Source: CAVYXK01 sp963772445 (GTDB lineage: Bacteria > Pseudomonadota > Alphaproteobacteria > Acetobacterales > Acetobacteraceae). Taken from it: 64,000 nucleotides of DNA. A program made the translations under genes and the position numbers. The notes beneath the pieces were generated by a model. It ran no database searches, was not told the DNA's origin, and saw only the letters and a program-made list of their open reading frames with translations. Below are positions 29,722 through 41,071 of the stretch, piece after piece. The stretch lies in NCBI GenBank assembly GCA_963772445.1, contig CAVYXK010000001.1, positions 434,001-498,000 of the forward strand. The letters run 5' to 3'. The stretch's first letter is position 1, and each line of letters opens with the position of its first letter.

Positions 29722-30603
29722 ATGGAACGCCGCACGCTCTTCAACGGCTTGGTGCTGCCGGCTGTCCTGGTGCTGCCGCAGCTTCTGATCTCGATCGTTT
29801 TCTTCTACTGGCCCGCCGGCCAGGCCATGTGGTCGAGCCTGACGACCGAGGATCCGTTCGGCCTCGGCTCCGTCTTCGTCGGTGCGGACAACTTTACCGC
29901 ATTGTTCGCCGATCCTCGTTACGTAGCCGCCATCTTCCGCACACTGCTGTTCTGCGCTTGCGTGACGGCGCTGTCGATGAGCGTGGCACTGGCGCTCGCG
30001 GTGTTTGCCGACCGCGACATAAGGGGCCGCGGCATCTATCGCACGTTGCTGATCTGGCCCTATGCCGTCGCGCCGGTGATCTCGGCGATGCTGTGGCTGT
30101 TCATCCTCAACCCGCAGGTCGGGCTGCTCGGCCGCTGGCTGAACGCGCACGGCATTCCGTGGGACTATAACGTCAATGGTGGCCAGGCACTGTTGATGGT
30201 GATCGTCGCCAGCGCCTGGAAACAGGTAAGCTACAATTTCATCTTCTTCCTTGCCGGCCTGCAATCGATCCCGCGCGCGGTGATCGAGGCAGCTCGCATG
30301 GACGGTGCCCGGGGCTGGCGCCGGTTCCGCACCATCACCGTCCCGCTGCTGGCGCCAACGACGTTCTTCTTGGTCGTCGTGAACCTGACCTACGCGGCGT
30401 TCGACACGTTCGGAATCATCTGGGCGTTGACCCAGGGCGGTCCAGCGCAGTCCACCGAGACGCTGGTCGTGAAGGTCTATCGCGACGGGGTGGTGAACCT
30501 CGATCTCGGTTCGTCTTCGGCGCAGTCGGTGATCTTGATGGCCGGAGTGATTCTGCTGACCGTCATCCAATTCCGCTTTATCGGCCGGAGAACACAGGCA
30601 TGA
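29722..30603 (+). CDS. ugpA: Glycerol-3-phosphate-type ABC transporter permease UgpA
   Basis: A 293-residue permease with six predicted helices. The ATPase-coupling EAA loop is IEAARMDGARGWRRFRTITVPLL. Opening MERRTLFNGLVLPAVLVLPQ and the stretch YAAFDTFGIIWALTQGGPAQ are typical of UgpA rather than of general sugar permeases. It overlaps ugpE by 4 nt (ATGA). The upstream ugpB (binding protein) expected in the operon is missing; a group II intron fragment lies there instead. The substrate is inferred from family resemblance to sn-glycerol-3-phosphate uptake. Confidence 0.88.
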   Translation: MERRTLFNGLVLPAVLVLPQLLISIVFFYWPAGQAMWSSLTTEDPFGLGSVFVGADNFTALFADPRYVAAIFRTLLFCACVTALSMSVALALAVFADRDIRGRGIYRTLLIWPYAVAPVISAMLWLFILNPQVGLLGRWLNAHGIPWDYNVNGGQALLMVIVASAWKQVSYNFIFFLAGLQSIPRAVIEAARMDGARGWRRFRTITVPLLAPTTFFLVVVNLTYAAFDTFGIIWALTQGGPAQSTETLVVKVYRDGVVNLDLGSSSAQSVILMAGVILLTVIQFRFIGRRTQA

Positions 30604-31481
30604 GCGAGGCGGTGCGGATCGCCGGTACGGTGCCGCGGACGGGTGCCCCGGCCCGAGAACGACCGGACTGGCTCGCGCATGCCGTGCTCGGCCTCGGCGT
30701 CCTGTTGTTCGCCCTGCCCGTGTGGCTGGCGATTGCCGGCTCGACGCAGCAATCGGGAGCGATCCTGCGCGGCGATTTGTCGCTGCTACCCGGCTCTGAG
30801 GGGTTCACGGCTTATGACCACGTGCTGCTGCGTGGGGCGCTCGGCACCCAGCCGGTCTGGCACATGCTGCTGATCTCCGGCGGCATGGCTCTGGTGATCG
30901 CGCTCGGCAAGATCGTTATTTCACTGCTCTCGGCCTTCGCCGTGGTGTTCTTCCGTTTCCCATTCCGGCGCACCGCGTTCTGGGTCATTTTCGTGACGCT
31001 GATGCTGCCGGTGGAGGTGCGCATCATCCCGACCTATGCGGTGATGTCGGAGCTGCACCTGATCAGCACCTTTGCCGGCCTGACCGTGCCGCTGATCGCC
31101 TCGGCTACCGCCACGCTGCTGTTCCGCCAGATCTTCGCCGCCATCCCCGATGAACTGGTCGAGGCGGCGCGGATGGACGGTGCCGGGCCGCTGCGTTTTC
31201 TGCGCGACATCTTGATCCCAGTATCTGCGACCAACATCGCCGCGCTGTTCGTCATCCTGTTCGTGTTTGGCTGGAACCAGTATCTCTGGCCCCTGCTGGT
31301 AGCGACCAACCCGAGGCTCGACACCATCGTGATCGGCATCGTGCGGATGATCGGCGTCGAGTCCGAGACCGACTGGGCCGGCGTGATGGCAACCGCCGTG
31401 CTGGCCTTGATCCCGCCGGTGATCGTGGTGGTGCTGATGCAGCGCTGGTTCGTGTCCGGCCTGACCGAGGGCGAGAAGTAA
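30600..31481 (+). CDS. ugpE: Glycerol-3-phosphate-type ABC transporter permease UgpE
   Basis: A 293-residue partner permease. It has six helices, the EAA loop VEAARMDGAGPLRFLRDILIP, the segment FWVIFVTLMLPVEVRIIPTY and an end with FGWNQYLWPLLVATNPRLDT that is typical of UgpE. The N-terminal 30 residues are an unusual basic/Pro stretch. The stop TAA overlaps the ATG of ugpC by one base, which indicates tight translational coupling. Confidence 0.88.
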   Translation: MSEAVRIAGTVPRTGAPARERPDWLAHAVLGLGVLLFALPVWLAIAGSTQQSGAILRGDLSLLPGSEGFTAYDHVLLRGALGTQPVWHMLLISGGMALVIALGKIVISLLSAFAVVFFRFPFRRTAFWVIFVTLMLPVEVRIIPTYAVMSELHLISTFAGLTVPLIASATATLLFRQIFAAIPDELVEAARMDGAGPLRFLRDILIPVSATNIAALFVILFVFGWNQYLWPLLVATNPRLDTIVIGIVRMIGVESETDWAGVMATAVLALIPPVIVVVLMQRWFVSGLTEGEK

Positions 31482-32599
31482 TGGCGACTCTGGAGCTGAT
31501 CGGTCTGGAGAAGAGCTTCGGCGCCACGCCGGTGCTGCGCGGAATCGACCTCGATCTGCCGGATGGCGAGATGCTGGTCATCGTCGGCGCCTCGGGCTGC
31601 GGCAAATCGACCCTTCTGCGCATGGTGGCCGGGCTGGAAAGGCCGTCCGCCGGGCGGGTGGTGCTGGACGGAAGGGACATTACCGCGCTCGATCCGTCCG
31701 CGCGCGACATCGCCATGGTATTCCAGAACTACGCGCTCTATCCGCACATGACGGTGTTCGACAACATGGCCTACGGGTTGCGGATCCGCGGCCTGCCGCG
31801 TGCTGACATCCGCCGGCGGGTGGAGCAGGCCGCGGAGCTGCTGGGGCTGGGTGCCCTGCTGGCCCGCAAGCCGCGCATGCTCTCCGGCGGGCAGCGCCAG
31901 CGCGTTGCGATGGGTCGGGCGATCGTGCGGGAGCCGAAGCTGTTTCTGTTCGACGAGCCCCTGTCCAATCTCGACGCGAAGCTGCGGGTCGCGATGCGCG
32001 CCGAGATCAGGCGGCTGCAACGGCGGCTCGGCGTGACCAGCCTGTATGTGACGCACGATCAGGTCGAGGCGATGACGCTCGGCGATCGGCTGCTGGTCCT
32101 GGACCAGGGCCGCGCGGCCCAGCTCGCCACGCCGATGGAGGTCTTCGAGCGGCCGGCGGATGCGTACGTCGCCGCATTCATCGGCTCGCCGGCCATGAAC
32201 TTTCTGCCGGCGACGCTCGCGGCCGATGGCACGGCCGCCGCCCTGGAGACTGGTGCTCTGGTCTCGTTCGCGGACGGACGCCGGCACGGGCCGGACGGGC
32301 GCCCGCTGACCCTCGGCATCCGGCCGGAGCATCTCGCCCTAGCGCCGGACGGGCTGGAGATCGTCGTGGAACTAATCGAGCCGCTGGGGTCCGAGACGGT
32401 CGTGCACGGCCGCACCGTCGAGGGCGATCAGACACTGGTCGTCAAACTTGCCGGGCCTGCCCCGGCGACCGACCGGTTGGCGGTGTGGCCGATGCCCGGC
32501 CAGCTTCACGTGTTCGATCGCACCACAGGTCGGCGGATCGAGCCAATTGGAATGGAAACCGCCGCCATCCCGCTTGCCCGGACTGCCGCCGCCGGATAA
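31481..32599 (+). CDS. ugpC: ABC transporter ATP-binding protein UgpC
   Basis: A 372-residue MalK/UgpC-type ATPase. Walker A is GASGCGKSTLLRM, the Q-loop MVFQNYALYPHM, the signature LSGGQRQRVAMGRAIV, Walker B LFLFDEPLSNLDAKLR and the switch His in YVTHDQVEA. A C-terminal OB-fold (TOBE) region contains LTLGIRPEHL. It powers the UgpAE permease. MalK-type proteins often serve several permeases, so specificity is uncertain. Confidence 0.92.
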   Translation: MATLELIGLEKSFGATPVLRGIDLDLPDGEMLVIVGASGCGKSTLLRMVAGLERPSAGRVVLDGRDITALDPSARDIAMVFQNYALYPHMTVFDNMAYGLRIRGLPRADIRRRVEQAAELLGLGALLARKPRMLSGGQRQRVAMGRAIVREPKLFLFDEPLSNLDAKLRVAMRAEIRRLQRRLGVTSLYVTHDQVEAMTLGDRLLVLDQGRAAQLATPMEVFERPADAYVAAFIGSPAMNFLPATLAADGTAAALETGALVSFADGRRHGPDGRPLTLGIRPEHLALAPDGLEIVVELIEPLGSETVVHGRTVEGDQTLVVKLAGPAPATDRLAVWPMPGQLHVFDRTTGRRIEPIGMETAAIPLARTAAAG

Positions 32600-32635
32600 G
32601 GTTTCCAAGCCGTTCTGAAAAGGCCTCGATCCGCT

Positions 32636-32914
32636 ATGGCAGCGATGCCCGCTAAGCCCGCGCCATCGGTCAGCCCCGCCGAGATGCAAGCGATGGTGGC
32701 GCGTGCCGGGCTGACATTGAACCCCGGCCAGATGGCCGATCTCGTGCTGGCCTGGCGTCAGCTTGCCGGGTTGATCGCGGCAATCCCGCGGGACCGGCCG
32801 CTGGCCGACGACCAGGCTTTTGTATTCCGCCTGGCGCCTCCGGCGCCCGACCACCAGCCGGCGCGCCGGCCGACCGTGGCGCCTGCCCGCAAGCGCCCCC
32901 GCCCCACCCGATGA
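32636..32914 (+). CDS. AtzG-like small protein (amidase partner)
   Basis: A 92-residue protein with SPAEMQAMVARAGLTLNPGQ, DLVLAWRQLAGLIAAIPRDR and then PLADDQAFVFRLAPP, and a basic Pro/Arg tail. The pattern (helical pair followed by a P...E/D-x-x-x-x-F segment) matches AtzG-like/DUF4089 proteins. In Pseudomonas ADP these form a complex with the amidase AtzE and stabilise it. Here it ends 10 nt before the amidase ATG, the same arrangement. Family assignment is by pattern and context. Confidence 0.65.
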   Translation: MAAMPAKPAPSVSPAEMQAMVARAGLTLNPGQMADLVLAWRQLAGLIAAIPRDRPLADDQAFVFRLAPPAPDHQPARRPTVAPARKRPRPTR

Positions 32915-32924
32915 CGGGCGGGCG

Positions 32925-34307
32925 ATGACGGCGACCGCGCCGTTCCTCACCATTGCGAAAGCGAGCCGGCTTATCGCGGCGAAAAAGCTGTCGCCGCTCG
33001 AGCTGACACGCAGCCTGCTGGAGCGCATCGAAACGCTCGACCCGAAGCTCAACGCCTTCATTACCGTCACCGAGCGACAGGCATTGGCCGCCGCGCGCCG
33101 TGCCCAAGCAGCGGGCGGCAAGGGACCGCTGCGCGGCATCCCGATCGGCTACAAGGACATTTTTCAGACCGCGGGCGTACCGACCACGGCGCATTCCCGG
33201 CTGCTTGTCGACAATGTCCCGGCGGAGGACGCGGAGGCGGTGCGACGGCTGGGTGCGGCGGGCGCGGTGATGCTGGGCAAGCTGGCGACGCATGAGTTCG
33301 CCATCGGCGGCCCGGCCTTCGACCTGCCCTGGCCGCCGGCGCGCAATCCTTGGGACACGCGGCGGTTCACCGGCGGGTCGAGTTCCGGGTCCGGCGCGGC
33401 GGTGGCGGCGGGACTGGTGCTGGGCGCGCTCGGTTCCGACACCGGGGGATCGATACGGCTGCCTGCCGCTTATTGCGGGATTGCAGGGCTCAAGCCGACG
33501 CCGGGCCTGGTGTCGCGGCGCGGCGTCATCCCGCTGGCGCCGAGCCTCGACACCGCCGGCCCGATGGCCTGGACCGCACAGGACTGCGCCATCCTGCTGG
33601 ATGCGATCGCCGGTCACGACCCGGCTGATCCGGCCTCGGTCCCCGGCCCGCGCATCAGCTATGCGCGCGCCATCGCTGCGCCGGTGAAGGGTCTTCGCGT
33701 GGGGTTGCTGCGCCGGTTCTATGAGCATGACGTGCCGGCGGCGCCGGAGACGCTGCGGATGATGAACCGCAGCGTCACAGTGCTGCGTGATCTCGGCTGC
33801 CAGGTAGAAGAGGCGAGCCTGCCGCCGGTGCAGGAGTTCAACGCGGTGGGCCGGGTGATCATCTCGGCCGAGGCCTTCGCGCTGCACGAGCCCATGCTGA
33901 AGACGCGGCTGGCCGATTATTCGCGGGTATTTCGGATGCGCGTGCTGGGAGGCGCGCTGGTCCGGGCCGCCGATTACATTGCCGCGCAGCGCCGCCGCAC
34001 GGACCTGATCGCGGCCGCGGCGAAGCTGTTCGAGCGGTTCGATGTGCTGCTGTCGGCGCCGGCCGCGGATGCGGCGCCGCTGCTGTCCGAGCAGCGGCCG
34101 GATGACGGATTTGCCCGGCCGTTCCTCACGACGGTGGCCAACGTCGCGGCGCTGCCGTCGCTGGTGGTCTGTGGTGGGTTTACCGCTGCGGGGTTGCCGC
34201 TTGGGATCGAGATCATGGGACCGGCCTGGGGCGATCACACGGTGCTGCGGGTGGGGCATCATTTCGAGCGGGCGGCGCGGACGCGGGATCGGCGGCCGGA
34301 GTTGTAA
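32925..34307 (+). CDS. Amidase-signature hydrolase (AtzE/GatA-like)
   Basis: A 460-residue amidase-signature enzyme starting at ATG 32925 (MTATAPFLTIAKASRLI). The open frame extends further upstream but overlaps the AtzG-like gene. The catalytic Lys is in GIPIGYKDIF, the cis-Ser in GGSSSGSGAAVA, and the nucleophile Ser in GSDTGGSIRLPAAYCG. With the AtzG-like partner it may hydrolyse 1-carboxybiuret or a related amide after the transporter genes upstream. A GatA function is unlikely because no gatC or gatB lies nearby. Confidence 0.85.
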   Translation: MTATAPFLTIAKASRLIAAKKLSPLELTRSLLERIETLDPKLNAFITVTERQALAAARRAQAAGGKGPLRGIPIGYKDIFQTAGVPTTAHSRLLVDNVPAEDAEAVRRLGAAGAVMLGKLATHEFAIGGPAFDLPWPPARNPWDTRRFTGGSSSGSGAAVAAGLVLGALGSDTGGSIRLPAAYCGIAGLKPTPGLVSRRGVIPLAPSLDTAGPMAWTAQDCAILLDAIAGHDPADPASVPGPRISYARAIAAPVKGLRVGLLRRFYEHDVPAAPETLRMMNRSVTVLRDLGCQVEEASLPPVQEFNAVGRVIISAEAFALHEPMLKTRLADYSRVFRMRVLGGALVRAADYIAAQRRRTDLIAAAAKLFERFDVLLSAPAADAAPLLSEQRPDDGFARPFLTTVANVAALPSLVVCGGFTAAGLPLGIEIMGPAWGDHTVLRVGHHFERAARTRDRRPEL

Positions 34308-34353
34308 CTCGCGTGCAAGGGGAGAAGGGGAGGGTACGGGCGACGACTCCCCC

Positions 34354-34380
34354 CGCCCCTTGCGGGCCCCGCAAGGGGCG
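34354..34380. terminator. Bidirectional hairpin between amidase and kdpC
   Basis: CGCCCCTTGCGGG pairs with CCCGCAAGGGGCG as a perfect 13-bp stem with almost no loop. The two genes converge here, so it probably ends both transcripts. Confidence 0.7.
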
Positions 34381-34389
34381 CGGCTGATT

Positions 34390-34992
34390 TTACCCCGCCG
34401 CAAGCTTATCCAGCGCGAGATTCAGCTCCAGCACGTTGACGTGGGGTTCGCCGATGATGCCGAACAGGCGGCCAGCGATGTGGTCTTCCACAAGTTGGCG
34501 GACCCGCTCCGGCGGCAGATTACGCGCCTTGGCGACGCGCGGCACCTGGAAGAGAGCGCCGGCCGGCGTGATGTCGGGATCCAGCCCGCTGGCCGAGGTG
34601 GTAACGAGGTCGGCCGGGATCGGCGTGCCGGGGTTCTGTGCGGCTAGCGTGGCGGCGTCGGCCTTTACGCGATCGACCAGGGCTTTCGAGGTGGGACCCA
34701 GGTTGGAGCCGGTGGAGTTGTCGGCGGCATAGGGCACCGCGATGGTCTTGCTCGGGTCCTTCGGGTCAGGTTCGGTGGTGGCCGACGGGCGGCCATGGAA
34801 GTACTTGTCAGAGGTAAAGTTCTGACCGATCAGAGCTGAGCCGATCACCTTGCCGTTCTGCTCTATCAGGCTGCCGTTCGCCTGATACGGGAAGATTGCC
34901 TGGGCAATGCCGGTCATGACCAGCGGGTAGATCAGCCCGGTGATCACCGTCATGGCGAGGATCATCACGATTGCCGGGCGAATGTGTTTCAT
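34390..34992 (-). CDS. kdpC: Potassium-transporting ATPase subunit C
   Basis: A 200-residue KdpC with one N-terminal membrane helix (AIVMILAMTVITGLIYPLVM). It has the conserved GSALIGQNFTSDKYFHGRPSATT (first 20 residues diagnostic), DLVTTSASGLDPDITPAGAL and HVNVLELNLALD at the end. It stabilises the KdpFABC complex and raises its ATP affinity. It follows kdpB with a 12-nt gap and is last in the operon. Intact, unlike kdpA and kdpB. Confidence 0.94.
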   Translation of the reverse strand: MKHIRPAIVMILAMTVITGLIYPLVMTGIAQAIFPYQANGSLIEQNGKVIGSALIGQNFTSDKYFHGRPSATTEPDPKDPSKTIAVPYAADNSTGSNLGPTSKALVDRVKADAATLAAQNPGTPIPADLVTTSASGLDPDITPAGALFQVPRVAKARNLPPERVRQLVEDHIAGRLFGIIGEPHVNVLELNLALDKLAAG

Positions 34993-35004
34993 GGCAGGCC
35001 TCCT

Positions 35005-37130
<2,126 letters not shown>

Positions 37131-37144
37131 TTGCGTCACCTGGA

Positions 37145-38887
37145 TCAGTAGAGCGTGCCGGCGTGCATCGCGAAATGCTCGACGATCGGGCCGAGAGAAA
37201 CCGCGGGGAAGTAGATCAGACCCGCCGGTGATCGCGATCACGCCAACGACCAGCCCGACGAAAAGCGGACTAGTGGTGGGAAATGTGCCGAGCGAGGCCG
37301 GCACGATCTTCTTACGGCGCCAGCGAGCCGGCGATTGCCAGCGTCGGGATGATCATCAGGAAGCGACCCATGAACATCGCCATGCCCAGCGTGGTGTTCC
37401 AGAACGGCACGTTGGCGGAGAGGCCGGCAAACGCGCTGCCGTTGTTTCCGGTGACCGAGGTGTAGGCGTAGAGCGCCTCGGAGAAGCCGTGCGGGCCGGC
37501 ATTGGCCAGGGCATCCAGTCCCGGCTTGCAGCACCACCGCAAGCGCCGTCCAGCCCAGGATCGACAGCGGCAGGATCAGGATGGCAAGCATCGCCATCTT
37601 GACCTCCTTCGCCTCCAGCTTCTTGCCGAGATATTCCGGCGTTCGCCCGACCATCAGCCCGGCGACGAACATGGCGATGATGACGAACAGCAGCATGCCA
37701 TACAGGCCGGAGCCGACGCCGCCGAAGATGATCTCGCCCAGCATGATGTTGACCATCGGCACCGCGCCGGCGATCGGCAGCAGGCTGTCATGCATGTTGT
37801 TGACGGCGCCGCAGGAGGCATCGGTCGTGGTGGTGGTGAACAGCGCCGAGTTGGCGATGCCGAACCGGACCTCCTTGCCCTCCATGTTGCCGCCCGGCTG
37901 CAGCGCGCTCGGCGCCTGATCGACATGGAGCGCAGCGAACGCCGGGTTGCCGTACGTCTCGGCGTGGTAGCAGACAGTCACGCCGGCGAGGAACAGCACG
38001 AACATCACCGCGAAGATCGCCCAGCCCTGGCGCTGACTGCCGACCATGCGGCCAAACACGTTGGTCAGCGCTGCCCCGATCGAAAGCATCGACAGCATCT
38101 GCACCAGATTGGTGAGCGCGGTCGGATTCTCGAACGGATGCGCCGAGTTGGCGTTGAAGAACCCGCCGCCGTTGGTGCCCAGGATCTTGATGGCCTCCTG
38201 CGACGCCACCGGGCCCTGAGCGATCACCTGCTTGGCGCCTTCCAGCGTGGTCGCATCGGTGTAGGCCGAGAGGTTCTGCGGGATGCCCTGCCACATGTAG
38301 AAGATTGCGATCACGACGCAGATCGGCAGCAGGATATAGATCACGCAGCGGGTGAGATCGACCCAGAAGTTGCCGATGCTTTGCGCCGACCGGCGCGCGA
38401 AGCCGCGGACCAGTGCGATCGCCAGCACAATGCCGGTGGCGGCCGAGACGAAGTTATGCACCGTCAGCCCGGCCATCTGGGTCAGATAGCTCATCGTCTG
38501 CTCTGGCGTGTACGACTGCCAGTTGGTGTTGGTGAGAAAGCTGACCGAGGTGTTGAACGAGAGGTCAGGCGATTCCGCGCCGAAGGCCTGCGGGTTGAGC
38601 GGCAGCCATCCTTGCAGCCGTTGAATGCCGTACAGGATCACGAATCCGGCAAAGCTGAACGCCAGCATGGCGACAGCGTAGCTGACCCAATGCTGCTCTT
38701 CTGCTTCGTTGACGCCGCAGATGCGATAGATCCCGACCTCAAGCGGACGCAGTACCGGTGAAAGCAGCGTGCGCTCACCGGAGAACACGCGCGTCATGTA
38801 TCCGCCGAGCGGCTTCGTCAGCAAAATCAGCAGTGCGGCGTAGATCGCGATCTGCAACCAGCCGTCGAGCGTCATGTGGCCCATCAT
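37145..38887 (-). pseudogene. kdpA: Potassium-transporting ATPase subunit A, three frameshifts
   Basis: KdpA is the K+-selective channel-like subunit, about 581 residues here. Marks include FNTSVSFLTNTNWQSYTPEQ, GTNGGGFFNANSAHPFENPT and LYGMLLFVIIAMFVAGLMVG. Frame changes occur near 37523 (extra G in GCCGGGACTGG), near 37313 and near 37222 (extra G in GGCGGGTCTG). The restored end reads IAITGGLIYFPAVSLGPIVE and finishes at 37145. All selectivity-filter segments seen are intact. Sequencing indels are a strong alternative to real decay. Confidence 0.88.
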
Positions 38888-38912
38888 GTCAGATTGCTCC
38901 TCGGGAGCCCGC

Positions 38913-39002
38913 TCAGAATTTCTCTGGGCGGATCAGGGCGTAAACCAGATAGACCAACAGGCTGAGCGTGACGATCGCGCCCAGCACATAGTCGAATGTC
39001 AT
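38913..39002 (-). CDS. kdpF: Potassium-transporting ATPase small subunit F
   Basis: A 29-residue single-helix peptide: MTFDYVLGAIVTLSLLVYLV then YALIRPEKF. The C-terminal [LI]-x-x-PE-[RK]-F is the KdpF signature. It sits 25 nt upstream of kdpA as in the classical kdpFABC operon, where KdpF stabilises the complex in the membrane. It is below the usual length cut-off of gene finders. Confidence 0.93.
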   Translation of the reverse strand: MTFDYVLGAIVTLSLLVYLVYALIRPEKF

Positions 39003-39013
39003 GGCTTTGGACC

Positions 39014-39097
39014 TTACAGATACTCGCAGGCGATGGCGTAGAGACCGCAGCCGCCCAGGAAGACGGCGCCGATCAGCAGGTAGATGACGTCTATCAT
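39014..39097 (-). CDS. Small membrane protein upstream of kdpF
   Basis: A 27-residue peptide MIDVIYLLIGAVFLGGCGLY followed by AIACEYL, starting at ATG 39097 and ending 11 nt before kdpF. One membrane helix and a short A-C-E/D-x-L tail resemble small unnamed proteins that often precede kdpF in proteobacterial kdp operons. A longer frame to 39250 exists but lacks a protein-like N-terminus. Its role, perhaps as an extra small subunit, is unproven. Confidence 0.65.
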   Translation of the reverse strand: MIDVIYLLIGAVFLGGCGLYAIACEYL

Positions 39098-39204
39098 TGG
39101 GCTCCTCGCGGATGCGCGGTTATGCGGTGCCGGATCGACGGCAAATCGGAGGACATGCAACACGACGCGGCGCCGCTCCGGCGTGCTGCGGTGCGGCGAA
39201 AATG

Positions 39205-39268
39205 ACGGCATATGCATATAAATTCCATGCCGCGCCCTCGCCGCCCGCATATAGATCGCATATACGCA
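39205..39268 (-). promoter_or_regulatory. AT-rich kdp control region with three GCATATA motifs
   Basis: GCATATA occurs at 39214, 39247 and 39258 in an otherwise GC-rich area upstream of the kdp leader ORF. The first is part of GCATATAAATTCCAT, which recurs exactly in inverse at 41009-41023, ahead of another membrane-protein gene. It could be a regulator site or a promoter. KdpDE genes are not in the window. Confidence 0.4.
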
Positions 39269-39280
39269 CGGCTTTCTGCC

Positions 39281-40569
39281 TCAGAACCCCAGCACAACGT
39301 CTCCAGCAAAAGTGACGGTGTTGGAGGTCTTCTGATCATTGAATGCCTTCACGCCATTTAGCGCAGAATCCCAGCGAATCTCCGGGCGGACCATCAGATT
39401 GGCCACCGGCGCCGGCAGCGCCGGCCTGTAGGTCGCACCTAGAGTCAGCTCGCTGTAGGTGGCGGCGTGAGGGGCCGTCTTGACGAACGGCGCCGGCAGC
39501 CCGGCCTCCACATTGACGAAGTCGAGGTTGCCCGGATAGGCGGCGACGAAGAAATTGTTCTGGTCGCACCAAACCTCGGCGCGCGCGTTCAGGGTGATGG
39601 TGTCGGTCAGCGCATAGGACGCGTATTGCGCCACGCCATAGCCCGATGCGTTGAAGAACCCATCGTGCTCGAAGTTGGCCTCCGTGGTGAGGCTCAGCTT
39701 GGGCGTCGCCTTCCAGGTAACCACAATGTCGTGCTCGGTGCGCCAGAACGCATTGGCATTGAAGCCCCGCGGCGACAGCTCCCGGGTCGGGTCCTCCGGC
39801 CCGAAATGGCTCAACGCCAGCACCGTCAGATTGCCGCCGAGCAGGTTGAGTCCAAAGCCGCCCAGCCCGGCGATGGCGCCGTTGTTCTCACCCCAGACGC
39901 CGACCGTGGTCTGCTCGCCGGTATCGAGCCCGCCATAGAGATCGAGCAGGCTGCTGACGTGCCAGACCGCGTAGCCGCCGGTTTCCTTGAACGGGATGCC
40001 AAAATTGAAGATGTAGGAATGTGAGTAGAACGGATTGCCCGAGGGGTCGATCACCTCGTAGCCGAGCGGGGCGGGATACTGGCCGAGCTTGAGGTCGATA
40101 CCCCCGGCGGTCAGCCAGGGCAGGTGCGCCAGGATGTTGGCCTCGACGATGTCGAGCTGGTTGCGGTCGTCGGTGACTTTCCAGAGCTCGCCGAGGAAAT
40201 GCGTAAAGCGCGCGTCCGAGCCGTACATGAACTGGAACTTGAAGCCGATATCGTAGCCAGTGGCCTTGGAATCGAGCGGGCGCTGTGCGGTGAGCAGAAG
40301 CTGGTTCCGGTAAAAAGCTGGCCGAAATTCAGCCCATCGGCTGGGCGGAACGGATTGAGCGTGGTGCCGGCCTCGATCTGCGCACCAAGGGTGATCGAGC
40401 TCATCCAGGTGGTCGGCGCAGCCGGTGTCGCCGCTGCCGCGGCCCCGGCTGGGGCGGGCGTTGTGGCTGGCGGAGCAATCGTTTGTGCCCGGGCCGATAC
40501 GGCCCCTGCGACGAGAGCAACGGCGAGAACAGCGATCCGCCTCTGGCAGGATCCCCGATATGCGTCCAT
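39281..40569 (-). pseudogene. Outer-membrane beta-barrel protein (porin-2-like), one frameshift
   Basis: The start frame at 40569 encodes a signal peptide (RIAVLAVALVAGAVSARAQ) and a Pro/Ala linker, then TTWMSSITLGAQIEAGTTLN. Near 40315 the frame changes and continues YRNQLLLTAQRPLDSKATGY to the stop at 39281. The rest is alternating aromatic beta strands (YDIGFKFQFMYGSDARFTHF, GGIDLKLGQYPAPLGYEVID), ending in GDVVLGF with a C-terminal Phe as expected for barrels. About 428 residues in total, similar to putative OmpL-like beta-barrel porin-2 proteins. The substrate is unknown. Confidence 0.78.
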
Positions 40570-40666
40570 CGATCACCGTGACGTTGGAGAAGGATCGGTT
40601 ACGTGATTTGCTGATCAACTCGCACCGACCGGAGCTGGGTGTCTGCGATAAGATCCACGCGGTCAA

Positions 40667-40861
40667 CTAAGGCCCAGGCAGGGCCGCCACCAGCAGGTTC
40701 GCAGCGACCGCCAGCCCAAGGCAGACGGCGATCACCCGTCCGATCTCCCACAGCACCAGCCCGGGCGACGGAACGGCATCGGCATCACTCTCACGCGCGA
40801 TCTTGCCGCGCGGATCAGATGGCAGCCCGATCTCGATCGGGCGATGCTGCTGTTCAGGCAT
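40667..40861 (-). CDS. Small hypothetical membrane protein
   Basis: 64 residues. A polar N-terminus (MPEQQHRPIEIGLPSDPRGK) precedes one C-terminal membrane helix (IGRVIAVCLGLAVAANLLVA). No family is recognised. It lies just upstream of the porin-like gene on the same strand, so co-transcription is possible. Coding potential rests on the clear TM/tail layout only. Confidence 0.45.
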   Translation of the reverse strand: MPEQQHRPIEIGLPSDPRGKIARESDADAVPSPGLVLWEIGRVIAVCLGLAVAANLLVAALPGP

Positions 40862-41071
40862 CTTCGTATCCCCCTGGCGGGATGGCCAGTCAGTGAGGCG
40901 ACGATGACGATGTCACCATATAAAATCGATAGAGAATCGGGAACGCCGCTATAGTGAACCCATAAAGGAAACCAGCGTCGATCCCGGGCCGCCGTGGCAT
41001 CCACAGGAATGGAATTTATATGCGGCTTGAGCTAAGCGCGCTGCGCGCAGGGCATCGCGATCGGTTCGAGC

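Noticed and set aside
37502..38761. 419-codon + strand frame opposite kdpA
   Set aside because: His/Asp/Arg-rich low-complexity translation antisense to the conserved kdpA gene.
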